This document shows positions 5,603 to 6,335 of a stretch of DNA of 6,335 nucleotides, in pieces. The stretch covers positions 1 to 6,335 of the forward strand of contig JAEYZO010000649.1 in the NCBI GenBank assembly GCA_023428035.1. Reading direction: 5' to 3'. The position numbers and the translations under genes are program-made. The notes beneath the pieces are model-generated. The model worked only from the letters and a program-made list of their open reading frames with translations, searched no databases and was not told the DNA's origin. Positions within the stretch are counted from its first letter, which is position 1, and each line of letters begins with the position of its first letter. Source of the stretch: Pseudomonadota bacterium. Its GTDB lineage: Bacteria; Myxococcota_A; Polyangia; Polyangiales; Ga0077539.

Positions 5603-6121
5603 CTACCGCCGCCGCTCGCGGTCGGGCGCGACGCCCACGATGCACTCGCCGTTCACCACCGTGGCCGCCTCGTACTTGCTCGGGCACTTCGCCACGATCT
5701 CGTCCGCCGCCATCACCCCGTTCGCCCCGAGCACCCCGCGCACCGTCACCCCCGCGCAATCACGGAACGTGTCGGGCACCACGCCCGAGTAGGTCACCGG
5801 CAGCTCGGCCCGGTTGCGGTACACCCTGAAGCGGAAGTTCCTCGTGCCGGGCTGGTGCTCGATGGAGCCGGGGCGCACCAGGCCCTCGACCCGCAGCACG
5901 CGACCCACCCAGCGCGGCTGCTCCGTCGGGGTCATCAGCTCGTCGACGTACTTCGAGTACACGAAGGCCGAGCCCCGCACCGTGCTCGCGATCACCGCGA
6001 TCAAGCCCAGCAGCATCGCCAGGGCCACCCAGCGTGCGTAGCCCCCCTTGCGCGGAGGGCGCGCCGCGGGCCCTCGGTACGGGTGCGGCGCGGCTTCGTC
6101 GGTGCTCTCCGTGGTCGACAT
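5603..6121 (-). CDS. ccmE: Cytochrome c maturation haem chaperone CcmE, CxxxY variant
   Basis: A 172-aa protein with the CcmE layout. A cytoplasmic N-terminus (1-29) is followed by one membrane anchor (about 30-49, ARWVALAMLLGLIAVIAS) and a periplasmic OB-fold domain: LMTPTE, RVEGLVRPGSIE, FRFRVYRN, LPVTYSGVVPDTFRD, VTVRGVLGANGVMAADEIVAKC. CcmE holds haem covalently in the periplasm and passes it to apocytochromes. The usual haem motif is KHDExY with a histidine. Here it is KCPSKY, with Cys146 and Tyr150, the CxxxY form known from some archaea and Desulfovibrio-type bacteria. C122 and C160 are further cysteines. ATG 6121 is chosen because the frame's earlier ATG (6187) adds Arg-rich residues without family character. 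No other ccm gene is in the window. It is divergent from the lipoprotein gene (36 bp) and convergent with the toxin. Confidence 0.92.
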   Translation of the reverse strand: MSTTESTDEAAPHPYRGPAARPPRKGGYARWVALAMLLGLIAVIASTVRGSAFVYSKYVDELMTPTEQPRWVGRVLRVEGLVRPGSIEHQPGTRNFRFRVYRNRAELPVTYSGVVPDTFRDCAGVTVRGVLGANGVMAADEIVAKCPSKYEAATVVNGECIVGVAPDRERRR

Positions 6122-6157
6122 CGCAGGCGCCGCGGACACTAGTGCTCGCCCTCGTGG

Positions 6158-6335
6158 GTGTCCACCGCGGCGGCGCTCTGGCCCCATCCCCGCGCCGGGC
6201 CCCGCGCCCCGAACGCCCTCGCCTCCCGCGCCCTCGTCGCCCTCGCCCTGGCCGGGTGCAGCAGCGCCGACGACACCCCGCCCCCCGCCGACGCGACGGT
6301 CTCTGACATCGCCGCCGACCTCCCCGGCGCCGACG
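6158..6335 (+). CDS. Lipoprotein, 5' end only
   Basis: From GTG 6158 the frame is open to the right edge (59 codons). A hydrophobic run (ALVALALAG) ends in the lipobox LAGC with the lipidated Cys at residue 34 (6257-6259). After it comes an Asp/Pro/Ala-rich sequence, SSADDTPPPADATVSD, as in many myxobacterial lipoproteins just after the anchor. The N-terminal part before the core is long and Pro/Arg-rich (about 24 residues). GTG 6158 is the first ATG/GTG start available after an in-frame TAG at 6140-6142. No Shine-Dalgarno is seen, so the start is uncertain. Its role cannot be told from this part. It is divergent from ccmE, with the starts 36 bp apart. Confidence 0.65.
   Translation, partial: MSTAAALWPHPRAGPRAPNALASRALVALALAGCSSADDTPPPADATVSDIAADLPGAD

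Overview
The base composition is very GC-rich, with G or C at nearly every third codon position in the convincing genes. Together with a lipoprotein of the GCSS...D-rich type, an M3 peptidase and a CcmE, this suggests a Myxococcota (myxobacteria-like) chromosome, perhaps of the Polyangiales/Sandaracinus type. That placement is inferred from style; no marker gene is present.

Layout. Positions 1-3332 (minus strand) hold a two-gene tandem: an M3-family oligoendopeptidase (pepF-like, 592 aa, HELGH zinc motif), followed about 24 bp later by a large multi-pass membrane protein that runs off the window's left edge. The membrane protein may be a GT-C-type glycosyltransferase. Divergent from pepF is a single-pass membrane protein of unknown function (3385-3939, plus).

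Positions 3940-5080 are a patchwork of small or broken genes. They comprise a 25-aa hydrophobic microprotein with a perfect GGAGGT ribosome site, a 25-bp near-perfect palindrome upstream of it, and a 3' fragment resembling the end of an XRE-type regulator. On the minus strand follow a short orphan C-terminus and a Cys-rich secreted protein broken by one apparent frameshift. A solitary 29-bp sequence closely resembling a type I-E CRISPR repeat lies outside any array. This looks like an accessory or decaying segment.

Positions 5080-5594 carry a compact type II toxin-antitoxin module. The antitoxin stop and toxin start overlap (ATGA), and an 11-bp perfect GC-rich hairpin presents the toxin start codon in its loop. 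The antitoxin looks leaderless, with TATCCT seven bases before its ATG.

Positions 5603-6335 hold a CcmE haem chaperone (minus) with the unusual CxxxY haem motif in place of HxxxY. Divergent from it is the 5' end of a lipoprotein gene (plus) that runs off the right edge.

The most notable signals are the toxin-start hairpin, the CxxxY CcmE, the lone CRISPR-like repeat upstream of the TA pair, and the microprotein with its palindrome. No complete new multi-gene defence system is evident.
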